From: Nocardiopsis salina YIM 90010
GTDB taxonomy: Bacteria > Actinomycetota > Actinomycetes > Streptosporangiales > Streptosporangiaceae
NCBI RefSeq assembly: GCF_000341025.1
Contig: NZ_ANBF01000203.1
Location: forward strand, 4,214-37,445
Length of the DNA: 33,232 nucleotides
Direction: 5' to 3'
Position 1 is the first letter of the stretch; the number at the start of each line of letters is the position of its first letter. The notes beneath the pieces were generated by a model. That model was not told the origin of the DNA, searched no databases, and saw nothing but the letters and a program-made list of their open reading frames with translations. A program made the translations under genes and the position numbers. This document shows positions 7,054 through 15,492 of this stretch, piece after piece.

Positions 7054-10000
7054 ATGCCTGCTGGTCAGGTGCGGCGTTCGACCGTCCCAACGAACGCAGA
7101 ATCCACCACTCAGGGCCTGTACGACCCCGCCTTCGAACACGACGCCTGCGGTGTCGGGTTCGTCGCCGACCTCAACGGCCGACGCGGCCACGAGATCGTG
7201 GAGAAGGCGCTCACCGTCCTCCGCAACCTCGACCACCGCGGCGCCTCCGGAGCCGACCCCGATGACGGCGACGGCGCAGGCATCCTCACCCAGGTCCCCC
7301 ACGACCTGTACACCGAGGTCTGCGACTTCACCCTTCCCGAGGCCGGCGCCTACGCCACCGGTATCGGCTTCCTCCCCGTCGACGAGAACGACCGCGCCCG
7401 CGCAGTCGCCACCATCGACGCCATCGTCGCCGACGAAGGCCTCACTCTCCTCGGCTGGCGCGACGTTCCCGTCGAGCCCCACTACGCCGGGCCCGCCGCC
7501 CGCGAGGTCATGCCGCACTTCGCGCAGATCTTCGTCAGCGGCACCCCGGGCACGCCCACCGAGGGCCTCACCGGCATCGCCCTCGAGCGCTACGCCTACT
7601 GCGTCCGCAAGCGCGCCGAGCACGAGACCGGCGTCTACTTCCCGAGCCTGTCCCCGCGCACCATCGCCTACAAGGGCATGCTCACCACACCCCAGCTCGA
7701 ACCGTTCTTCCCCGACCTGTCGGACCGGCGCTACACCTCCGGGCTGGCCCTGGTCCACTCCCGGTTCTCCACCAACACCTTCCCGTCCTGGCCGCTGGCC
7801 CACCCCTTCCGGTACGTCGCCCACAACGGTGAGATCAACACCGTCAAGGGCAACCGGAACATGATGCGCTCGCGTGAGGCCAAGCTCGCCAGCGACCTCA
7901 TCCCCGGCGACCTCGACCGCCTCTTCCCGATCGTGGACCCCGAGGACTCCGACACCGCCTCCTTCGACGACGCCCTCGAACTGCTCCACCTCGGCGGCCG
8001 GTCCCTGCCCCACGCCGTCCTCATGATGATCCCGGAACCCTGGGAGAACCACACCGAGATGGACCCGGCCGTCCGGGCCTTCTACGAGTACCACTCCACC
8101 CTCATGGAGCCCTGGGACGGACCCGCGTCCGTCTCCTTCACCGACGGCACCGTCGTCGGCTCCGTCCTGGACCGCAACGGCCTGCGCCCCGGCCGCTACT
8201 GGGTCACCGACGACGGTCTCGTCGTCCTGGCCTCCGAAGCCGGCGTCCTCGACATCGACCCCGCAACCGTCGTCCGCAAGGGCCGCCTCCAGCCCGGCCG
8301 CATCTTCGTGGTCGACACCGAGCAGGGCCGCATCATCGAGGACGAGGAGATCAAGGCCGAACTCGCCGCCCAGCACCCCTACCGGGAATGGGTCGACAAC
8401 GGCATCACCCGCCTCGCCGACCTGCCCGCCGCCGAACCCGCCCGGGTCGCCCAGCTCGAGCTCGCCCAGCAGACCTTCGGCTACACCGAGGAAGAGCTCC
8501 GCATCATCCTCACGCCGATGGCCCGCACCGGTGCCGAACCCATCGGCTCCATGGGCACCGACACCCCGGTCGCGGCGCTCTCCGACCGCTCCCGGCAGAT
8601 CTTCGACTACTTCACCCAGCACTTCGCCCAGGTCACCAACCCGCCGCTCGACGCCATCCGCGAAGAGATGGTCACCAGTGTCGGCACCCTCCTGGGAGCC
8701 GAAGGCAACCTGCTCTCGGCCGACCCTGGCGACACCCAGCGCCTCTCCCTGCCCACACCCGTCCTCGACCAGGCCGAACTCGCCGCCATCGTCGCCGCTG
8801 GACAGGGCAACCCCGCGCTGCGCACCCACACCGTCGACGGCACCTACCCCGTCGACGGCGGCGGCCGGGCGCTCGCCGAACGCCTCGACGAGATCAACGC
8901 CGAAGCCGACCGCGCCATCGCCGACGGCGCCCGCATCCTCGTGCTCAGCGACCGCGGAGCCGGCCCCGACCGTGCACCCGTCCCGTCGTTGCTGCTCACT
9001 GGGTCCGTCCACCACCATCTCGTGCGCGAGAAGACCCGCACCGAGGTCGGACTCCTCATCGAAGCCGCCGACGTGCGCGAGTGCCACCACGTCGCCCTGC
9101 TCCTGGGCTACGGTGCCTCGGCCGTCAACCCCTACCTCTCGCTGGAGACCGTCCGCAGCATGGTCGAGAGCGGCCAGCTCGGCGGTGTCGAAGCCGACCA
9201 GGCCGTCCGCAACACCCTCAAGGCCTACGCCAAGGGCGTCCTCAAGGTCATGTCCAAGATCGGTGTCTCCACCGTCGGCTCCTACACCGGAGCGCAGATC
9301 TTCGAGTCCATCGGCCTCGGCCCCGAGGTCATCGACCGCTGCTTCACCGGCACCACCTCGCGCCTCGGCGGCGTCGGTTTCGACGTCCTGGCCGAAGAGG
9401 TCGCCATCCGCCACCGCCGCGCCCACGCCGTCAACGCCGGCGCACACCGCCGCCTCGAGATCGGCGGCGAGTACCAGTGGCGCCGCGAGGGCGAACCGCA
9501 CCTCTTCAGCCCCGAGACGGTCTTCAAGCTCCAGCACTCCACGAAGACCCGCTCCTACGAGATCTTCAAGGAGTACACCGACAAGGTCGACGACCAGGCC
9601 GAGAAGCTCATGACCCTGCGGGGGCTCCTGCGCTTCAAGGACGGTGCGCGACCGGCCGTGCCCGTCGACGAGGTCGAGCCCGTCTCGGAGATCGTCAAGC
9701 GCTTCTCCACCGGCGCCATGTCCTACGGCTCCATCTCCGCCGAAGCACACGAGACCCTCGCCATCGCCATGAACCGCCTCGGCGGCAAGTCCAACACCGG
9801 CGAGGGCGGCGAGGACCCCGACCGCTTCACACCCGACGCCAACGGCGACCTCCGCCGCAGCGCCATCAAGCAGGTCGCATCCGGCCGCTTCGGCGTGACC
9901 TCCCACTACCTCAGCAACGCCGACGACATCCAGATCAAGATGGCCCAGGGCGCCAAGCCCGGTGAGGGCGGTCAGCTGCCCGGCCACAAGGTCTACCCGT

Positions 10001-11612
10001 GGGTCGCCGGCACCCGGCACTCCACGCCCGGCGTCGGGCTCATCTCCCCGCCGCCCCACCACGACATCTACTCCATCGAGGACCTCGCCCAGCTCATCCA
10101 CGACCTCAAGAACGCGAACCCCTCCGCAAGGGTCCACGTCAAGCTGGTCTCCGAAGCGGGTGTCGGCACCGTCGCCACGGGCGTCTCCAAGGCCCACGCC
10201 GACGTCGTCCTCGTCTCCGGCCACGACGGAGGCACCGGCGCCTCGCCGCTGACCTCCCTCAAGCACGCAGGAACCCCCTGGGAGATCGGCCTCGCCGAGA
10301 CCCAGCAGACCCTCCTGCTCAACGGCCTGCGCGACCGCATCGTCGTCCAGACCGACGGACAGATGAAGACCGGCCGCGACGTCGTCATCGCCGCCCTCCT
10401 CGGCGCCGAGGAATACGGCTTCGCGACCGCACCCCTCATCGTCTCCGGCTGCGTCATGATGCGCGTCTGCCACCTCGACACCTGCCCCGTCGGCGTGGCC
10501 ACCCAGAACCCGACCCTGCGCGAGCGCTACGCCGGCCAGGCCGACCACGTGGTGAACTTCTTCGAGTTCATCGCACAAGAGGTCCGCGAGTACCTCGCCC
10601 AGCTCGGCTACCGCAGCCTCGACGAAGCCATCGGCGCCGTCGACAACCTCGAGACCGCCGACGCCGTCGACCACTGGAAGGCCCAGGGCCTCGACCTCGC
10701 GCCCGTCCTCAACGCCGTCGAACCCTGGGAGGGCGACCACCGCCGCCAGGTCCGCGGCCAGGAACACGGACTCGAGAAGGCCCTCGACAACACCCTCATC
10801 CAGCTCGCCGAAGGCGCCATCGACTTCGGGCGGCCCGTCAAGCTCGAACTGCCCGTCCGCAACGTCAACCGCACCGTCGGCACCATGCTCGGACACGAGG
10901 TCACCGAGCGCCACGGCGCCGACGGACTGCCCGACGACACCATCGACATCACCTTCACCGGGTCGGCAGGCCAGTCCTTCGGCGCCTTCGTGCCCAAGGG
11001 CATCACCATGCGCCTGTCCGGTGACGCCAACGACTACGTCGGCAAGGGCCTCTCCGGCGGCCGCATCACCGTCCGCCCCGACGGCACCTCCCCCCCCTCG
11101 CAGCCGAAGAACACATCATCGCCGGCAACGTCATCGGCTACGGCGCCACCTCCGGCCAGATCCACCTCCGCGGGATCGTCGGCGAACGCTTCTGCGTCCG
11201 CAACTCCGGGGCCACCGCCGTCGTCGAAGGCATCGGCGACCACGGCTGCGAATACATGACCGGCGGACGCGCCGTCGTCCTCGGACGCACCGGCCGCAAC
11301 TTCGCCGCCGGCATGTCCGGCGGAATCGCCTACGTCCTCGACCTCGACCCCGAACGAGTCAACGGCGAAATGGTCGAGATCGAAGAACTCACCGACGAGG
11401 ACCGCGACTTCCTCACCACCACACTCACCCGCCACCGCGACGAAACCGGCTCCACCGTCGCCCAGAGCCTCCTCGACGCAGGCGAGGCCGGCCTGGCCCG
11501 CATCGGCAAGGTCATGCCCCGCGACTACAAGCGGGTCCTGACCGCCCAGGCCGAAGCCGAACGCGAAGGACGCGACGTCAACGAGGCCGTCATGGCCTCC
11601 GCGCAGTCCTAG
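7054..11612 (+). CDS. gltB: Glutamate synthase (NADPH) large subunit, interrupted by a frameshift at 11090-11098
   Basis: GltB hydrolyses glutamine and transfers the ammonia to 2-oxoglutarate, making glutamate with electrons from GltD. ATG 7054 follows [15 protein letters not shown] places the glutaminase nucleophile at Cys32, implying removal of a 31-residue propeptide. The FMN barrel contains [16 protein letters not shown]. The [3Fe-4S] ligands are in [16 protein letters not shown], and the C-terminal beta-helix domain starts near 10860. The frame opened at 7054 runs to 11259 with degenerate residues after DGTS (11083-11091); the expected sequence ([11 protein letters not shown], then [14 protein letters not shown]) is in another frame and continues to TAG 11610-11612. 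The break is in eight Cs (11090-11097): one extra C, or two fewer, restores the frame and about 1519 residues. A sequencing error is the simplest explanation; if real, the gene is broken. gltD follows 31 bases downstream. Confidence 0.93.
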
Positions 11613-11643
11613 AGCGTCCACGAACCACGAAAGGAGGAGCACC

Positions 11644-13098
11644 ATGGGTGACCCCAAGGGCTTCCTGAAGATCACCGAACGCGAACTGCCCCAGAACCGC
11701 CCTGTGGACGTGCGTATCCAGGACTGGCGGGAGGTCCAGGAGGACTTCGACCGAGGTGCCGTCACCAAGCAGGCCTCACGCTGCATGGACTGCGGCATCC
11801 CTTTCTGCCACAACGGCTGCCCCCTCGGGAACCTCATCCCCGAGTGGAACCACCTCGTCCACACCCACGACTGGTCAGAGGCCATCGAACGCCTCCACGC
11901 CACCAACAACTTCCCCGAATTCACCGGCCGGCTCTGCCCCGCACCCTGCGAATCCGCCTGCGTGCTCGGCATCAACCAGCCCGCCGTCACCATCAAGAAC
12001 GTCGAGGTCTCCATCATCGACCGCGCCTGGGAGGAAGGCTGGGTCAAGCCCCTGCCCCCCACGGAGCGCACCGGAAAGGCCGTCGCCGTCATCGGCTCCG
12101 GCCCCGCCGGCCTGGCCGCCGCACAACAGCTCACCCGAGCCGGCCACGACGTCACCGTCTACGAACGCGCCGACCGCATCGGCGGACTACTGCGCTACGG
12201 CATCCCAGAGTTCAAGATGGAGAAGCGCCACATCGACCGGCGCCTCGCCCAGATGAGCGCAGAAGGGACCACCTTCCGCACCGGCGTCGACGCCGGCGTC
12301 GACATCACCGCCGACCAGCTCAAGGCCGACCACGACGCCGTCGTCCTCACCGGCGGAGCCACTGCGGCCCGCAACCTCCCCGCCAAGGGGCGCGAACTCG
12401 GCGGCATCCACCAGGCCATGGAGTACCTCCCCTGGGCCAACAGGGTCCAGGAAGGCGACCTCGACACCCCGCCCATCACCGCCCAGGGCAAGCACGTCGT
12501 CGTCATCGGCGGCGGCGACACCGGCGCCGACTGCGTCGGCACCGCCCACCGCCAGGGCGCCGCATCGGTCACCCAGCTGGAGATCATGCCCAAGCCGCCC
12601 GCCAAGCGGCCCGACAGCCAGCCCTGGCCCACCATGCCCAACCTCTACAAGGTCACCAGCGCACACGAAGAAGGCGGCAAGCGCGTCTACTCCGTCAACA
12701 CCGTCGAATTCCTCGGCGACGACGACGGTAACGTCCGTGCCATCCAGCTCGTCGAGGTCGAGCGCACCGACAAGGGCTTCGAACCCGTCGAGGGCACCGA
12801 ACACGAGATCCCCGCCGAACTCGTCACCCTCGCCATGGGCTTCGTCGGCCCCGAGAAGGAGGGACTCATCGAGGACCTCGGTGTCGAACTCGACGGCCGC
12901 GGCAACGTCGTCCGCGACTCCGACTACCGCACCACCGTCGAGGGCGTCTACTGCGCCGGCGACATGGGCCGAGGCCAGTCCCTCATCGTCTGGGCCATCG
13001 CCGAAGGCCGCTCCGCAGCAGCCGGCGTCGACCGCTACCTCAACGAGCAGACACACCTGCCCGTCGCCATCCCGCCCACCGAGCGCCCGCTCGTGTAG
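11644..13098 (+). CDS. gltD: Glutamate synthase (NADPH) small subunit
   Basis: GltD takes electrons from NADPH through FAD and iron-sulfur clusters and passes them to GltB. The 484-residue product has the N-terminal cluster motif CMDCG...C...CP (Cys47, 50, 55, 59) and further cysteines at 98, 102 and 106 in LCPAPCESAC. The FAD-binding GSGPAGLAAA is at 151-160, NADPH-binding GGGDTGADC at about 289-297, and the C-terminal YCAGDMGRGQSLIVWAI closes the FAD site. An AAAGGAGGAG ribosome-binding site precedes ATG 11644. Length and motifs are normal for the family. It follows gltB by 31 bases, so the two are very probably one operon, ended by the hairpin at 13116-13153. Confidence 0.97.
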   Translation: MGDPKGFLKITERELPQNRPVDVRIQDWREVQEDFDRGAVTKQASRCMDCGIPFCHNGCPLGNLIPEWNHLVHTHDWSEAIERLHATNNFPEFTGRLCPAPCESACVLGINQPAVTIKNVEVSIIDRAWEEGWVKPLPPTERTGKAVAVIGSGPAGLAAAQQLTRAGHDVTVYERADRIGGLLRYGIPEFKMEKRHIDRRLAQMSAEGTTFRTGVDAGVDITADQLKADHDAVVLTGGATAARNLPAKGRELGGIHQAMEYLPWANRVQEGDLDTPPITAQGKHVVVIGGGDTGADCVGTAHRQGAASVTQLEIMPKPPAKRPDSQPWPTMPNLYKVTSAHEEGGKRVYSVNTVEFLGDDDGNVRAIQLVEVERTDKGFEPVEGTEHEIPAELVTLAMGFVGPEKEGLIEDLGVELDGRGNVVRDSDYRTTVEGVYCAGDMGRGQSLIVWAIAEGRSAAAGVDRYLNEQTHLPVAIPPTERPLV

Positions 13099-13115
13099 CG
13101 ATCACACCTCGTCGC

Positions 13116-13153
13116 CGCGCCGGGCGCAGGGACCCTTCCCCGCGCCCGGCGCG
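13116..13153 (+). terminator. Terminator after gltD
   Basis: CGCGCCGGGCGC (13116-13127) pairs perfectly with GCGCCCGGCGCG (13142-13153) around a 14-base loop that could pair further (AGGG with CCCC). It starts 18 bases after the gltD stop codon and has no T tract. Confidence 0.75.
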
Positions 13154-13246
13154 AGGGCATGCCGACGCACCCGGCATCCTTGTCCGGGGCAGGTCAGGGC
13201 TGGGACAGTGGAGCTCCACAGTTCGTCCCTCAGAGGAAAGCGGACG

Positions 13247-13633
13247 ATGTTCTACCAGTTGGTCGGCGAAACAGCGATGGTCCTGCACTTCGCCTATCTC
13301 GCTTACCTGGTTTTGGGCGGTTTCATCGCCTGGCGCTGGCCCCGCACCTTTTGGCTGCACGTACCCGTGGCCGCCTACTCCCTGAGCATCAACATCATCG
13401 GATGGGAGTGCCCCCTCACCTACGTCGAGGACTGGGGACGGGTCAACGCCGGCCAGAGCGGCGTGGGAGACGTGGGATTCATCGACCACTACCTCACAGG
13501 CGTCATCTACCCCCCGGAACATGCATTCACCGCACAGGTCCTCGCGGGGGTGAGCGTCGCCGTCTCCTGGATCGGCGTGTTCATCCTGTGGTGGCTACGC
13601 CGACGCCGATCCACCGACCGCCCGCCCGCCTGA
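13247..13633 (+). CDS. DUF2784 family membrane protein (first of a tandem pair)
   Basis: A 128-residue protein with three to four hydrophobic helices. It matches what I recall of DUF2784: a helix with LHFAYLAYLVLGGF, a RWPRTFWLHVP turn, CPLTYVEDW, FIDHYLTGVIYP and a final helix before an Arg-rich end. The start at ATG 13247 is supported by AGAGGAAAG at 13232-13240. Function of the family is not established to my knowledge. The next gene encodes a close paralogue with the same motif order. The pair follows gltD but is separated from it by a strong hairpin, so co-transcription with gltBD is unlikely. Confidence 0.88.
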   Translation: MFYQLVGETAMVLHFAYLAYLVLGGFIAWRWPRTFWLHVPVAAYSLSINIIGWECPLTYVEDWGRVNAGQSGVGDVGFIDHYLTGVIYPPEHAFTAQVLAGVSVAVSWIGVFILWWLRRRRSTDRPPA

Positions 13634-13651
13634 CGGGCCACGAACCCACAT

Positions 13652-13686
13652 GTGTCGGGGCCGACCCCTTGGGGCGGCCCCGACAC
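13652..13686 (+). terminator. Hairpin terminator overlapping the next promoter
   Basis: GTGTCGGGGCCG (13652-13663) pairs perfectly with CGGCCCCGACAC (13675-13686). The 11-base loop, ACCCCTTGGGG, can fold further. It begins 18 bases after the stop at 13633. The loop supplies the -35 hexamer of the downstream promoter (13669-13674). Confidence 0.75.
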
Positions 13687-13697
13687 CCGTCTAAGCT
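13669..13697 (+). promoter_or_regulatory. Promoter of the second DUF2784 gene (leaderless)
   Basis: TTGGGG (13669-13674), a 17-base spacer and TAAGCT (13692-13697) stand 6 bases before ATG 13704. The predicted transcript therefore starts at or next to the start codon. No ribosome-binding site is present, consistent with a leaderless mRNA. Confidence 0.6.
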
Positions 13698-13703
13698 GAA
13701 AAC

Positions 13704-14102
13704 ATGGCCTATCAGGTGATCGGCGAAGGAGCCATGCTCCTCCACTTCGCCTTCCTCGTCTACGTGACGTTCGGCGGATTCCTCGCCTGGCGCTGGCCAC
13801 GCACCCTCTGGGCCCACGTGCCCATCGCCGCATACGCCCTCGGTATCGCCGTCATCGGGTGGGTCTGCCCCCTCACCCACGTCGAGAACTGGGGCCGCCG
13901 CAACGCCGGACAAGAAGGCATCACCGGCACCGGATTCATCGACAACTACCTCTCCGGCATCATCTACCCCGAAGGGCAGATGATCGTCTTCGAACTCATG
14001 GTCGGCACCAGCGTCGCCATCTCCTGGATCGGCGTCGTCCTCATCCACCTGTACCGGCGACACAGAGCCCCACCCGCACCGCACCCCACCGACGGCCACT
14101 GA
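13704..14102 (+). CDS. DUF2784 family membrane protein (second of a tandem pair)
   Basis: A 132-residue paralogue of the preceding protein. It keeps LLHFAFLVYVTFGGF, RWPRTLWAHVP, CPLTHVENWGRRNAG, FIDNYLSGIIYP and a last helix with VAISWIGVVLI before a short Arg/Pro/His tail. Conservation between the two copies centres on the CPLT-x-VE-W motif and the GFID-YL-G-IYP motif, which probably lie at the membrane surface. Its promoter and start suggest a leaderless transcript separate from its neighbour. No reaction can be assigned. Confidence 0.88.
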   Translation: MAYQVIGEGAMLLHFAFLVYVTFGGFLAWRWPRTLWAHVPIAAYALGIAVIGWVCPLTHVENWGRRNAGQEGITGTGFIDNYLSGIIYPEGQMIVFELMVGTSVAISWIGVVLIHLYRRHRAPPAPHPTDGH

Positions 14103-14182
14103 GGCCTGCTCGACGATGTCCGCCTGCCTGCCCGCCCGTCACATCCCTCTCGTCGGACGTCTCCGGCGCAGAGGCCGGTCGA

Positions 14183-14260
14183 GTCACCCACCACCAACCT
14201 TCGACCGACGCCTGGCGGCGCAGCACTTGCCGAAGCGACGGAAGGTGCCCGCCGAACAGA
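14183..14260 (+). repeat. Dispersed hairpin repeat, copy C (diverged)
   Basis: Shares CCACCA, ACGCCTG-CGGCGCAG, GACGGAAGG and CCGAACAG blocks, in the same order and orientation, with copies A and B. One base is added in the left part and one lost in the loop. The stem survives only partly (GACGCCT with AGGTGCC, which needs a G-U pair and one mismatch). It lies 80 bases after the stop of the DUF2784 gene. Confidence 0.6.
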
Positions 14261-14305
14261 ACCGACCGCGAGCGTAAAAACCGCGCATGGATTCCCGGCC
14301 GACCG

Positions 14306-14335
14306 TTCACCACTCCCACCCCCCACACTTACGGT
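14306..14335 (+). promoter_or_regulatory. Possible promoter of the toroid-like gene (leaderless)
   Basis: TACGGT (14330-14335) stands 6 bases before ATG 14342; TTCACC (14306-14311) is a weak -35 with an 18-base spacer. There is no ribosome-binding site. Support comes mainly from the same arrangement at neighbouring genes. Confidence 0.4.
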
Positions 14336-14341
14336 CGGACC

Positions 14342-15253
14342 ATGACCGTTGTGACCTGGGACTCCTTCCGCGCCGCGGAGCACTTCACCATGCGCAACGC
14401 GCGGCTGCTGGACCGACACCGATTCGACTTCCTCTTCCAGGCCGGATCCGCGGAGCAAGTGCGCTCCGCCCTCGCCGCCTACCGCAACATCGACGGCGGA
14501 TACGGCAACGGCCTCGACCCCGATCTGCGCGGCCACGCCAGCCAACCCGTCGCCGTCGAACTCGCCCTGCGCCTGCTCGACGAACTCGGACCGCTCCCCC
14601 CACCCCTCGTCGCAGGCATCTGCCGCTACCTCAACGCCAACGCCAACGCCGACGGCGGGCTGCCCGCCGCCCTGCCCGGCATCCGTCACACCGAAGCCGC
14701 ACCCTGGTACCAACACACCGACGACTTCAGCAGCCGGCTCGACACCACCGCCATGATCACCGGCCTGCTCCACAAACACCGCATCACGCACCCCTGGCGC
14801 GACACCGCCACCGCCTACTGCTGGAAGAAGATCGACAGCCTCAAGTGGACCGACCCCCACGAGGCCATCGGCATCTGCAGCTTCCTCCAGAACGTCCCCG
14901 ACCGCCAACGCGCGATGGAGGCCCTCGGCCGCCTCTCCACCAGGATCCGCGCCGTCATCGACGTCCACCCGCGCGCCACCGGCCACGTCCACACCCCCCT
15001 GGACCTGGCCTGCCACCCCGACCACATCGCCCGCCTGCTCTTCACCGACTCCGAGATCGAACGCAATCTCGAGGCCTTCGAACACGACCAGCGCTCCGAC
15101 GGCGGCTGGGACGCCTGCTGGGACCACTGGGACACCGCCGCGACCATCGAACGCGAAGGCATGCGCACCATTCAACGGCTGCGCATCCTCCGCGACTACG
15201 GACGCATCCAGGTCGACCTGCCCCGCCCCCGCTACGAGGCCCCAGCCGACTGA
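14342..15253 (+). CDS. Prenyltransferase/squalene-cyclase-like alpha-toroid protein
   Basis: The 303-residue product has three DGG-centred repeats typical of alpha/alpha-toroid enzymes and their relatives: NIDGGYGNGLDPDLRG (residues 49-64), NADGGLPAALPG (102-113) and RSDGGWDACWDHW (251-263). Helical pairs separate them. There is no signal peptide or membrane helix. It lacks a clear DXDD cyclase motif, and I see no zinc-site pattern that would prove protein prenyltransferase activity, so no substrate is assigned. ATG 14342 gives an N-terminus that starts with the first helix; there is no upstream ribosome-binding site and a -10-like box lies 6 bases before it. The next gene on this strand is pyk, 239 bases on, with its own promoter. 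Confidence 0.8.
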   Translation: MTVVTWDSFRAAEHFTMRNARLLDRHRFDFLFQAGSAEQVRSALAAYRNIDGGYGNGLDPDLRGHASQPVAVELALRLLDELGPLPPPLVAGICRYLNANANADGGLPAALPGIRHTEAAPWYQHTDDFSSRLDTTAMITGLLHKHRITHPWRDTATAYCWKKIDSLKWTDPHEAIGICSFLQNVPDRQRAMEALGRLSTRIRAVIDVHPRATGHVHTPLDLACHPDHIARLLFTDSEIERNLEAFEHDQRSDGGWDACWDHWDTAATIEREGMRTIQRLRILRDYGRIQVDLPRPRYEAPAD

Positions 15254-15259
15254 ACCACC

Positions 15260-15325
15260 GCCCGTTCCGCACCACCGGCCGGGTGAGAACGCCAACACTT
15301 CGCATGCCGACCCACCGGAACGGGC
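15260..15325 (+). terminator. Long-loop inverted repeat after the toroid-like gene
   Basis: GCCCGTTCCG (15260-15269) and CGGAACGGGC (15316-15325) are perfect complements but 46 bases apart. It starts 6 bases after the stop codon. It may be a terminator stem with internal structure; the long loop keeps confidence low. Confidence 0.35.
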
Positions 15326-15446
15326 ACCCATGCCACTGAATCCACAGGAACCGCGAAAGCCCGCACACGTGGGGAAACATCCCATGAGTGCATTCGTGCA
15401 CACCACGAAGACGTCTTCTCGCAGACGAGAGGACATCCCCTCGCAA

Positions 15447-15462
15447 CCTGGTTTAGACCACT
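15447..15462 (+). promoter_or_regulatory. DasR-type operator (dre-like) upstream of pyk
   Basis: The 16-mer CCTGGTTTAGACCACT matches the DasR responsive element that I recall from Streptomyces (ACTGGTCTAGACCACT) at 14 positions, including the full TAGACCACT half. DasR is a GntR/HutC-type repressor relieved by glucosamine-6-phosphate. The site ends 17 bases before the -10 box, so it covers the expected -35 position, as suits repression. Confidence 0.6.
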
Positions 15463-15479
15463 GCACCCCCAGAACGCTC

Positions 15480-15485
15480 TAGAGT
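15480..15485 (+). promoter_or_regulatory. -10 box of pyk (leaderless)
   Basis: TAGAGT (15480-15485) lies 7 bases before GTG 15493, with no ribosome-binding site between. The -35 position falls inside the DasR-like site, and no good TTGACA match is present there. Confidence 0.45.
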
Positions 15486-15492
15486 GTTACAT

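Noticed and set aside
6859-10914. A 1351-codon open frame antisense to gltB
   Set aside because: It mirrors gltB codons, is Gly/Val/Asp/Glu-repetitive, and lacks any recognisable motif; such frames are typical on the opposite strand of GC-rich genes.
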